A stretch of 64,000 nt of DNA, from assembly GCF_000316605.1 (NCBI RefSeq), contig NC_019683.1, positions 1,472,036-1,536,035 of the forward strand. Direction: 5' to 3'. Source of the DNA: [Leptolyngbya] sp. PCC 7376 (GTDB taxonomy: Bacteria; Cyanobacteriota; Cyanobacteriia; Cyanobacteriales; MRBY01). Shown here in pieces: positions 9,360-16,504 of the stretch. The notes under the pieces were generated by a model. It saw only the letters and a list, made by a program, of their open reading frames with translations, did no database searches and was not told where the DNA came from. The position numbers and the translations under genes are program-made. Each line of letters begins with the position of its first letter. Position 1 is the first letter of the stretch.

Positions 9360-10961
9360 TTAACTGATTTCCGCGACCTTTTGATTTTCAAGGAGGGTCA
9401 GATTACGTAGTAAATCTTCAACAGTGACGCGCAAACAGCGATCGCCATCGACGAGAAATTGTAGTTTAATGCGATCGCTGCCGGGATAACCCACCGGATC
9501 AAGCTTTGCTACTGTGCGTGCGCCATCGCGATCATTGAGGGGTTTAACGTTGGCTTGTCCTTGCCCTAAATTTTTGGTGACGAGGCGATCGCCATCAAAA
9601 TAGATTTCTGTACCTGTGCTCTTTTCGCCTAACTCTCCGATGATCAGTTCGATGTTGGGCTGTTGTTCGATCGACGCACCGAGGGTGAGTTCAATCGGTT
9701 GCGACATGGGGTAGGGTTGCCCTTGGGGAATAATCGGATGCCAATCATGGCATTTATTACGGCGGTTCCAATAGCGAATACCATAGCTGTGATAGAGAAA
9801 ATCTTTCAGCTCAAATCCCTGTGCTAACTGCAAGGCACCAGCGGCGATCGCCCCGAAAGGATTATCATTCTTGATTTTTTCTTCAGGGAAATAGGATTTG
9901 AGCCAAGTCTGCACTGTTGGGATTTGGCTAGTACCACCCACTAAAAGCACTGCCTCAATATCATCTTTATTGACCCCATTGCGCCGTGCCTGTTGCAACA
10001 CTTGGGACATCAATTCATCAAGCTGACCGAGGAAACCCTGCTCTTGCAAAATAGTTTCAAACCCTGGGCGGTCAAGACTGAGCTCAATACTCTCAAATGT
10101 CTCGGCATTGTAATAAACTTCGGTAGCTTGATTTTTTTCTGAGAGCTTAATTTTTAAGCGTTCAATAAGCCGCAGACTCAACGCATCCTTCGGTAGGTTT
10201 TGCTGCTGCTGAAAATAATCGAAAAGCCAATTATCTAGATCGGAACCACCAAGATTTTTGCCTGCTTTAGCAATCACTTTTGCCGTTTTTGCTTTTTGGG
10301 CAGTGCTGTCGGCATAGGATTTTTGTGCCCAACGCAGAATGAAGCCTGTCGGTTTACTCTGACCTTGCGTTAAATTCAGTTCCACTAATGAAAAATCGAC
10401 TGTGCCTCCGCCAAAATCAACAACTAAAACCTGCTTTAATTCTTGTTCTAAAGCACCATAACCCAGAGCAGCAGCGGTAGGCTCATCTAAAAGCTGAATT
10501 TTATCGATATTGGGTAAGTCTGCACAGACATCCGTGAGCCAACTGCGATAGGACTCAAAACTATCCACAGGGACTGTCATTACCAAACTATCAATGTTTT
10601 CTTGTTGTTGTAACTGTTGAAAAATTTCGCTTAAAAACCAGTTTCCAAGCTTTTCAAAGGTCACCTTTTGGCCATCCAGTTCTGGTAAAAAGCCTTGCAT
10701 TGATGTGCCAATACCGCGCTTAAAGTTGCGATAGAGTCGTTGATCTTTTGCTCCATCTAGGCCGCGATCGCCCACTGCTTGACCAAGAATAATGTCTGGC
10801 TTTGAGGCATCGGCAACATAAAGTTGACTTGGGATGAGGGGTGGATTATTGACAAGCTGTTGAGATAGGCGATCAAGAGCTAAAACCTCAGGCTCATTTT
10901 TAGCCACATTCCAACGGGTTACGAGGGTGTTACTTGTCCCAAAATCAATTGCGATCGCCAT
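9360..10961 (-). CDS. Hsp70-like (DnaK-related) protein
   Basis: A 533-residue member of the actin/Hsp70 ATPase superfamily. Phosphate-1 (AIDFGTSNTLVTRW), phosphate-2 (VVDFGGGTVDFSLVE) and the adenosine motif (VLLVGGTSQIPTVQTWL) are all present in the first 350 residues. The C-terminal part is short compared with DnaK (about 630 residues) and lacks an evident helical lid, so it is a divergent cyanobacterial Hsp70, not the housekeeping DnaK. The region between phosphate-1 and -2 includes LDEPTAAALGYGA. It probably forms a transcription unit with the response regulator just downstream; a chaperone role is inferred from the family. Confidence 0.9.
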   Translation of the reverse strand: MAIAIDFGTSNTLVTRWNVAKNEPEVLALDRLSQQLVNNPPLIPSQLYVADASKPDIILGQAVGDRGLDGAKDQRLYRNFKRGIGTSMQGFLPELDGQKVTFEKLGNWFLSEIFQQLQQQENIDSLVMTVPVDSFESYRSWLTDVCADLPNIDKIQLLDEPTAAALGYGALEQELKQVLVVDFGGGTVDFSLVELNLTQGQSKPTGFILRWAQKSYADSTAQKAKTAKVIAKAGKNLGGSDLDNWLFDYFQQQQNLPKDALSLRLIERLKIKLSEKNQATEVYYNAETFESIELSLDRPGFETILQEQGFLGQLDELMSQVLQQARRNGVNKDDIEAVLLVGGTSQIPTVQTWLKSYFPEEKIKNDNPFGAIAAGALQLAQGFELKDFLYHSYGIRYWNRRNKCHDWHPIIPQGQPYPMSQPIELTLGASIEQQPNIELIIGELGEKSTGTEIYFDGDRLVTKNLGQGQANVKPLNDRDGARTVAKLDPVGYPGSDRIKLQFLVDGDRCLRVTVEDLLRNLTLLENQKVAEIS

Positions 10962-11189
10962 AGTCGCCCTAGCCGTTCCTTCTGTAAAAAATCACCAGAA
11001 CATTGTACAGACTTCAGCTTTACCAAAGCGAGTGACTTAGATCACAAAGCAGCTCGATCTGCCTTGGCTAATCACCTTTCTTTTGTCACTTTGTCATAGA
11101 GATAAAGTTCACGATGAGTGCTTTATCGGGTCACATAGAATATTTGGCCAGCATTATAGACTAAATGACACAGTTGCTCAGCTAAGTTC

Positions 11190-11405
11190 ATGGACGTACT
11201 CGACATTTGCCAAGAGGCAGTTTCTTCCGGTTTTATTTCTTCCGAGTTAGTTAAAAAACTCAGCAAAGCACTTTGGTGTCGTGACCTTTTGGGAATAGAA
11301 GTTGCGACCCTTGCATTCGTATCTCGTCGCATTCATTCTGGCCATATTAAAGTTGCACCTGGATCACTCGCCCCCATGAAGCGACAGTTACAGGCAGTAA
11401 ACTAG
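11190..11405 (+). CDS. Small hypothetical protein
   Basis: A 71-residue frame starting at ATG 11190, with no recognised domain. It has a balanced composition with two helical segments (DICQEAVSSGFISSELVKKL and a later VATLAFVSRRI). It ends 28 bases before the tlyA TTG start on the same strand, so it could be a leader gene of that unit. An open frame also exists on the opposite strand (11123-11332), so coding capacity should be treated with caution; I favour the plus strand because of its position ahead of tlyA. Confidence 0.5.
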   Translation: MDVLDICQEAVSSGFISSELVKKLSKALWCRDLLGIEVATLAFVSRRIHSGHIKVAPGSLAPMKRQLQAVN

Positions 11406-11433
11406 GGTAATTACCCCCTCAGCACTTTTCATT

Positions 11434-12255
11434 TTGGCTAAGAAGCAAAGACTAGATACGCTCCTCGTTGAACTTGAACTCTGTGAGTCGCGACAGTTAG
11501 CACAACGGTTAATTCGAGCTGGGGAAGTAAAAGTTCGCCAAAGAATTGTGGATAAGCCTGGCACACAGGTGCCTATAGATGCAGAGATAGAAGTTAAAGC
11601 TCGACCTCCGTTTGTTTCTCGGGGTGGTGAAAAACTTGTGAAGGCGATCGCCCAGTTTCAGATTTCAGTGGAAGATCGCATTTGCCTTGATGGTGGTATT
11701 TCGACAGGTGGCTTTACTGATTGTTTATTTCAGGCTGGCGCAAAGCAGGTTTATGGCATTGATGTGGGATATGGTCAGGTCGCTTGGAAGATTCGTCAAG
11801 ATCCACGCCTTGTCCTGAGGGAACGCACCAATTTTCGGCATTTAACCCCAGAAGATTTATATGAAAATGTGTCGGAAGGTGATCGCCCAACTCTTGGTGT
11901 GATGGATTTATCCTTTATTTCCTTGAGAAAAGTTCTACCAACACTGTGGACATTATTGGCTGAACCGAGGGAAGTACTCTTACTCGTAAAACCGCAATTT
12001 GAAGTGGGTCGGGAGCAAGTGGGTAAAAAAGGTGTTGTGCGTGATCCTGATGCTCAGGCCCAAGCAATTTTTGATGTGTTAGCCGTTGCAGAAAAACTTG
12101 GCTGGCAAGCCCATGGTTTAACTTGGTCGCCGATTACTGGTCCTGCTGGTAATATTGAATATTTACTCTGGCTTCAACAAATCCCCGCCGAACTGGAACT
12201 TACTCAAAAACACATTGGTGATTTAACTCGGTCAGCGACAACATCACTAAAGTAG
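11434..12255 (+). CDS. tlyA: TlyA-family rRNA 2'-O-methyltransferase
   Basis: A 273-residue protein beginning at TTG 11434 (MAKKQRLDTLL). Residues 3-60 are an S4 RNA-binding domain, and the remainder is an FtsJ/RrmJ-like methyltransferase with the SAM-binding CLDGGISTGGFTDCL and GIDVGYGQVAW motifs and LLLVKPQFEVGR. TlyA proteins methylate the 2'-OH of cytidines in 16S/23S rRNA; the historical hemolysin label is not informative. The non-ATG start is supported by the absence of any in-frame ATG before the conserved S4 region. Confidence 0.92.
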   Translation: MAKKQRLDTLLVELELCESRQLAQRLIRAGEVKVRQRIVDKPGTQVPIDAEIEVKARPPFVSRGGEKLVKAIAQFQISVEDRICLDGGISTGGFTDCLFQAGAKQVYGIDVGYGQVAWKIRQDPRLVLRERTNFRHLTPEDLYENVSEGDRPTLGVMDLSFISLRKVLPTLWTLLAEPREVLLLVKPQFEVGREQVGKKGVVRDPDAQAQAIFDVLAVAEKLGWQAHGLTWSPITGPAGNIEYLLWLQQIPAELELTQKHIGDLTRSATTSLK

Positions 12256-12286
12256 GTTTTTTCAGAGTGGGTTAAACGAAAGAGTT

Positions 12287-12523
12287 TTACCGTAGAGTGA
12301 CATGCAATTGCAGATTGCTCATGCCCCAAACATCAAAAAATTTACGAGAAAGTTCTAGGCTAGCTTCTGTCATATCGCCATCATTGCTAACTAAGCCACC
12401 TTCTAGATAACGGCCGCGATCTGTGACTAAATCCAAGCGTAGCTGCTCTTGTTCAATGGTCGTGAGGACCAATTTTCCGCGTGCTAAGGTTTGTCCGGCG
12501 CGACTAATGATGGCACAGCGCAT
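12287..12523 (-). CDS. Small conserved-looking hypothetical protein
   Basis: A 78-residue soluble protein (MRCAIISRAGQTLARGKL...), without cysteine clusters or membrane segments beyond the N-terminal Cys. It appears beta-rich at the start and helical at TEASLELSRKFFDVW. It is convergent with tlyA, whose stop codon is 31 bases away. I do not recognise a family. Codon use is like its neighbours. Confidence 0.6.
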   Translation of the reverse strand: MRCAIISRAGQTLARGKLVLTTIEQEQLRLDLVTDRGRYLEGGLVSNDGDMTEASLELSRKFFDVWGMSNLQLHVTLR

Positions 12524-13088
12524 GCTGATTTTTTCTCCTAGAAAGTTCTCAAAAGGCTTGTTGAGTATACCCTATGTTTTCCTGACCTTTTGGGGATATG
12601 GATAATTTGAGATTCCTAATATGCACTATAAAAATATCTGCTTAAGAGCATGAATTTTGTTAACTCTGCTCTTTAGTACAGATGGATTATCTCGATGACT
12701 TATGGAGATAAAAATGAAGAGATGAATTAGTCTGGTGAATTACTTTCTAATTTTATTTTTCTCACTGAATATTTGATTTATATAGACTTTGCATAGAACA
12801 ACGTTGATAAATATGTCACAGAATAGTGGAATAAAATTGAAATTTTAGGTATTCAAGATATGAATTTTTGTTGAGCTTGAATTCAGATTACAGCGCCCAA
12901 AAAGTCTTTTTTTTTAATGTGAGTTACTAAGAGTAATAAAAAGTCATATTTCGACAAAATAAGCTTACTTTTTATTGCTTTCACTAGTTTTTTTGCTTGA
13001 TTGCTTTTCTCGACTAGATATAATCCGGGCAATCTTCGGCCCCTAGGAAGAAATACTTAAAAATACTTTAATTTAAAAAATCATCACA
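12524..13088. other. Long AT-rich intergenic region before the linker gene
   Basis: About 565 bases without a convincing gene on either strand. It is AT-rich and contains a run of nine T (around 12908-12917). The region should contain the promoter and a possible long 5' leader of the phycobilisome linker gene at 13089; I could not identify a specific promoter or operator. Confidence 0.5.
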
Positions 13089-13790
13089 ATGCAAACACTT
13101 GCGAATAATCTGAATTTATTGGAAACTACTGCGGATCCAAATCTGCTTTATTCCAAAGCACCAGACAACGGCGATCGCAAACAAGCTCTTAATTCAATCT
13201 ATAAGCAGCTTTTTAAAGAAAATCGAAATCTCGAATTTTTCCGTAATGCAGAGATCGATTCTAAATTTCTTGCGGGAGAAACTAGTACCCGTCAAACAGT
13301 TTGTTCATTGATCTGCTCTGAGATGTATCAAGACTACATCCTCATGACGAACAGTAACTATCATTTTGTCACGATCTGTTTTGAGCGTGTATTGGGACGT
13401 TCTCCTATCCAAGCAGAAAAACTCAAGTGGAGTTCTTTGTTGGCATCGGAGGGTTTAATCAGCTTTGCCAATAAATTTACGTCTACTAACGAATACATGG
13501 ACGTATTCGGTGACGATAAAATCCCTGCATTGCGTTCCGGCAAACTATTTTCTAGCAATCAAAATACCCCTGCTTTGCCTAAGTTTCAAAGTATTCAGCG
13601 TTACACTGGCCCTGGTAATGAGACTCAATGGTATGGCGGTAGTGGCAGTAGTATGTTGCCTTGGGATGGTAAGTTGCCTCCTACACTTGTTCGTAAAGCA
13701 GGTGCTGTATTCACCGTTGCAGGGGCAATTGAAGTTGCTAGAGTTCTCATCCTTATTGTGATGGCTGCTCTAGGTACAGGTTCTATTTAA
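13089..13790 (+). CDS. cpcL: CpcL-like membrane-anchored phycobilisome rod linker
   Basis: A 233-residue protein whose residues 25-150 fit a phycobilisome linker domain: a helical repeat with FKENRNLEFFRNAEIDSKFL, RQTVCSLICSEMY and FERVLGRSPIQAE, the last being typical of rod linkers. A Gly/Pro-rich spacer (about 165-200) leads to a C-terminal hydrophobic helix (about 203-228, AGAIEVARVLILIVMAAL). A linker domain with a C-terminal membrane helix is the hallmark of CpcL (formerly CpcG2), which attaches rod-only phycobilisomes to photosystem I, often in complex with NDH-1. The N-terminus differs from classic CpcG, so it is a divergent member. It is monocistronic with its own terminator. Confidence 0.8.
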   Translation: MQTLANNLNLLETTADPNLLYSKAPDNGDRKQALNSIYKQLFKENRNLEFFRNAEIDSKFLAGETSTRQTVCSLICSEMYQDYILMTNSNYHFVTICFERVLGRSPIQAEKLKWSSLLASEGLISFANKFTSTNEYMDVFGDDKIPALRSGKLFSSNQNTPALPKFQSIQRYTGPGNETQWYGGSGSSMLPWDGKLPPTLVRKAGAVFTVAGAIEVARVLILIVMAALGTGSI

Positions 13791-13836
13791 TCAATTTGAA
13801 TCGATGTAGATTGTTGTCGATCTACTCTGTCACATT

Positions 13837-13891
13837 AAAAATTCTTCTCTGTAACGCTCAACGATTGGGATCTTTGTAGAGAAGAATTTTT
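13837..13891 (+). terminator. Hairpin terminator after the linker gene
   Basis: The arms 13837-13850 and 13878-13891 form a perfect 14-bp stem ending in five T that are part of the stem and continue into TTTTTTG. It lies 47 bases after the linker stop codon. The A-tract at the 5' arm suggests it could work in both directions. Confidence 0.75.
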
Positions 13892-13924
13892 TGTCTCTGT
13901 TTTAGCCAGCATTTGTAATCAGTG

Positions 13925-14074
13925 ATGAAATCTCCTGAGGATCAAATCACTCATAATTATTCGCATTTTGTCCCAGGCAATCTTTGGAAATTCTGTTTAG
14001 CTATCCATCTTTTGGCTGTGTGGATGATTACGGCGATCGCCCATGTCGGTGTCAAAAAGATCTTGTTAGGATAA
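13925..14074 (+). CDS. 49-residue single-helix membrane protein
   Basis: A short frame from ATG 13925 to TAA 14072-14074. The N-terminal 21 residues are polar (MKSPEDQITHNYSHFVPGNL), followed by one clear membrane helix (about residues 22-42, including FCLAIHLLAVWMITAIA) and a short basic end (VKKILLG). This size and shape are typical of the tiny subunits of photosynthetic and NDH-1 complexes, but I cannot assign it to a named one. It lies between a terminator and msrB (36 bases upstream of the msrB ATG), so it may be cotranscribed with msrB. There is no strong Shine-Dalgarno sequence, as is common in cyanobacteria. Confidence 0.5.
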   Translation: MKSPEDQITHNYSHFVPGNLWKFCLAIHLLAVWMITAIAHVGVKKILLG

Positions 14075-14110
14075 ATAGCAATCCACAAATTTAAGATTTT
14101 CATTGTCACC

Positions 14111-14512
14111 ATGACAGACAAAGTTGTTAAAACCGATGCCGAATGGCAAGAACAGTTATCCCCCGAAGCTTACAAAGTAGCCCGTAAACATGGTACTGAA
14201 AGGGCTTTTAGTGGGGAGTACCACGATTTTAAAGGCGAAGGAACCTACAACTGTGTATGTTGTGGCACACCTTTGTTTACTTCTGATACTAAATTCAACT
14301 CTGGTACAGGTTGGCCTAGCTATTGGCAGCCAGTGAATGAGACTAATGTCACGGAGAAATCGGATTTTAGCTTTTTTATGAAGCGTACCGAAGTCCTTTG
14401 TTCTAAGTGTGATGCTCACCTTGGTCATGTGTTTAATGATGGTCCCCCACCCACTGGACAACGTTATTGCATTAACTCTGTTTCTCTAAAATTTGAGCCT
14501 AAGTCTGAATAA
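14111..14512 (+). CDS. msrB: Peptide-methionine (R)-S-oxide reductase
   Basis: A 133-residue MsrB. It carries both zinc-binding CxxC pairs (CVCCGTPLF and [10 protein letters not shown]), the substrate loop GTGWPSYW and the catalytic cysteine in RYCINS. The enzyme repairs the R epimer of methionine sulfoxide in proteins using thioredoxin-type reductants. Length is normal for the family. A hairpin containing a HIP1 octamer follows the stop codon. Confidence 0.97.
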   Translation: MTDKVVKTDAEWQEQLSPEAYKVARKHGTERAFSGEYHDFKGEGTYNCVCCGTPLFTSDTKFNSGTGWPSYWQPVNETNVTEKSDFSFFMKRTEVLCSKCDAHLGHVFNDGPPPTGQRYCINSVSLKFEPKSE

Positions 14513-14543
14513 GTTTTACGCAATTAGAATCGTGAGATAAAGG

Positions 14544-14570
14544 GTAGGGGCGATCGCCTCTACTTTTTTT
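14544..14570 (+). terminator. HIP1-based intrinsic terminator after msrB
   Basis: The stem GTAG-GGCGATCGCC-CTAC (14544-14563, with one mismatched base on each side) is followed by seven T at 14564-14570. The core of the stem is the palindromic HIP1 octamer itself, so this abundant motif has been incorporated into a transcription terminator. It ends 41 bases before the pdxA start codon. Confidence 0.7.
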
Positions 14571-14611
14571 GTGTGACAATGATGGCCTCAAAATAATTTT
14601 TGCAATCTTTT

Positions 14612-15667
14612 ATGCAACCCAATCTCGCGTTAACCCTCGGTGATCCGGCAGGTATTGGTTCAGAAGTTTTATTAAAAGCCTTAGCGGATACAGAGATTCA
14701 ACAGCTTTGCTCGCTCACAATTATTGGAAATCGTCGACTTCTGGAACAGGCTTATGAGCAGTTACGGCTAAAAACGACAGAGCCTTTAGCTGATCCCGCA
14801 ACGCTCGATATTTTTGATCCAGTTGGTGATCCAGATGAGGCTATCGAATGGGGTCAGGGGTCGCCTTTAACAGGGGATTTGAGCTTTAAATATTTAAATG
14901 CAGCGATTTACGCGACATTAGAAGGCAAATTTTCAGGCATTGTGACAGCACCCATTGCCAAAATTCACTGGCATGAAGCAGAGCATTTTTATCCGGGTCA
15001 AACGGAAGTGCTTGCCCAAAAAACAAATACCGATCGTTATGGTATGGCTTTTATCGGGCGATCGCCGTATACAGGTTGGACGTTGCGGAGCTTGCTAGCG
15101 ACGACCCATATTCCCCTCGCCGATGTACCGAAAACTTTGACACCTGAATTAATGGATCTCAAATTAGATCTACTTTTAGAGTCTTTAAAAAATGATTTTG
15201 GTCTGGAGCATCCCCATGTGGCGATCGCCGGTTTAAATCCCCATAGCGGTGAAAACGGCAGACTTGGCACTGAAGAAACGACTTGGCTAAATGACTGGCT
15301 CAAACAAGCCCAAACGAAATATCCCAATGCTCAATTGAGTGGCCTATATCCGCCCGACACGATGTGGATTAAAGCTGGCAAAGCTTGGTATGGCAAACCA
15401 AAATTTGTGCCTGCTGCAGATGCCTATCTAGCGCTTTATCATGACCAAGGCTTAATTCCTGTGAAGTTAATGGCATTCGATTATGCGATTAATACCACGG
15501 TAGGTTTACCATTTATTCGCACTTCTCCCGATCATGGCACGGCCTTTGATATTGCTGGACAGGGTATTGCAAATTCCACCAGCATTAAAGAGGCGATCGC
15601 CCTTGCGAGCAAAATTAGTATGAACCGTCTCAATGCAGAATCGATTGCTCTACTGAGTGGGTATTGA
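14612..15667 (+). CDS. pdxA: 4-hydroxythreonine-4-phosphate dehydrogenase
   Basis: A 351-residue PdxA starting at ATG 14612 (an upstream in-frame TTG at 14600 would add four residues). The N-terminal [13 protein letters not shown] is characteristic, and the metal-binding His residues are seen in [20 protein letters not shown] and [18 protein letters not shown] closes the active site. It oxidises and decarboxylates 4-phosphohydroxy-L-threonine to give the aminoacetone phosphate used with deoxyxylulose phosphate in DXP-dependent pyridoxal phosphate synthesis. The presence of pdxA indicates the PdxA/PdxJ route. Confidence 0.96.
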   Translation: MQPNLALTLGDPAGIGSEVLLKALADTEIQQLCSLTIIGNRRLLEQAYEQLRLKTTEPLADPATLDIFDPVGDPDEAIEWGQGSPLTGDLSFKYLNAAIYATLEGKFSGIVTAPIAKIHWHEAEHFYPGQTEVLAQKTNTDRYGMAFIGRSPYTGWTLRSLLATTHIPLADVPKTLTPELMDLKLDLLLESLKNDFGLEHPHVAIAGLNPHSGENGRLGTEETTWLNDWLKQAQTKYPNAQLSGLYPPDTMWIKAGKAWYGKPKFVPAADAYLALYHDQGLIPVKLMAFDYAINTTVGLPFIRTSPDHGTAFDIAGQGIANSTSIKEAIALASKISMNRLNAESIALLSGY

Positions 15668-15692
15668 GTATCAATATTTCAACCATATAGAA

Positions 15693-16478
15693 CTATGAAT
15701 TAGAGAAGTTGACGTCAATTTCTGGAATCACAATAGATTTACCAGATGGATATTCGACAAATTGTCTCTGAGATTGGTCAACTCTACCATGCCCAATCAT
15801 TTGATAGTTGCCAACTTTATAATGAGTTTCACCATAAGTTGTATTACAACAATATGCGGGAATAAAAGCTGTTTCTGGTGTTGGTAAAGTGAAAGATTTG
15901 GTGAAATCCTTAAGATATTGATTATGGATAAAAAATGCATTTACACCCTTCGAGTCACAATAAACTAAAGTGTAATTTTTTTCCTGTGCTAATTGATTTA
16001 ATGCTGCAACAGATGCGCCATAGAAGCATGTGCCATCCCAACGATGTTCAATAGAGTAAGGAATTGTTGCATTGATAGGAGGAGGAAGGTGGGGATTGTA
16101 TTCCATCACAACAATTTTAGGCTGGTACTTTTCATCTATTGCTTGCCACACCCAGAGATCATTGCCATCAATATCAATGGAGAGAATCTCAAATTTTGTA
16201 GGCACTTTATACTTGTTAAATAAGTGATTGATATTTTCAACAGTCACCATTTCTTTGTAGAGGCCGATGGCATGGTTTTCATTGCCGCCATCCATCATTA
16301 AACCTGTGAAATTGGCATGTTCTCTCAAATAACGAGTATTACATTCTGTCCCATCTTGCACACCAAATTCAACGAAATATTTATTATCCCGACCAACACA
16401 ATCTAAAAGCAAAGCAATAATGCCATCTTCACCATTTTGTGAGTAGATTTTATGCTCAAATTTTTTTAATGATGTCAT
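15693..16478 (-). CDS. FkbM-like SAM-dependent methyltransferase
   Basis: A 261-residue protein. The segment KYFVEFGVQDGTECNTRYL is a glycine motif I of Rossmann methyltransferases with the acidic residue following the strand, and ILSIDIDGNDLWVWQAI is the later motif typical of the FkbM and related families. These proteins usually methylate sugar or other hydroxyls in polysaccharide or secondary-metabolite pathways, but the substrate cannot be read here. It is 26 bases downstream of the FHA-ABC transporter gene on the same strand, so the two may be cotranscribed. It is convergent with pdxA. Confidence 0.75.
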   Translation of the reverse strand: MTSLKKFEHKIYSQNGEDGIIALLLDCVGRDNKYFVEFGVQDGTECNTRYLREHANFTGLMMDGGNENHAIGLYKEMVTVENINHLFNKYKVPTKFEILSIDIDGNDLWVWQAIDEKYQPKIVVMEYNPHLPPPINATIPYSIEHRWDGTCFYGASVAALNQLAQEKNYTLVYCDSKGVNAFFIHNQYLKDFTKSFTLPTPETAFIPAYCCNTTYGETHYKVGNYQMIGHGRVDQSQRQFVEYPSGKSIVIPEIDVNFSNS

Positions 16479-16504
16479 TTTAAATTGTTTAATTTAATTG
16501 AGAT

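Noticed and set aside
11123-11332. Minus-strand frame opposite the 71-residue gene
   Set aside because: It overlaps a better-positioned plus-strand frame and has no recognisable content.
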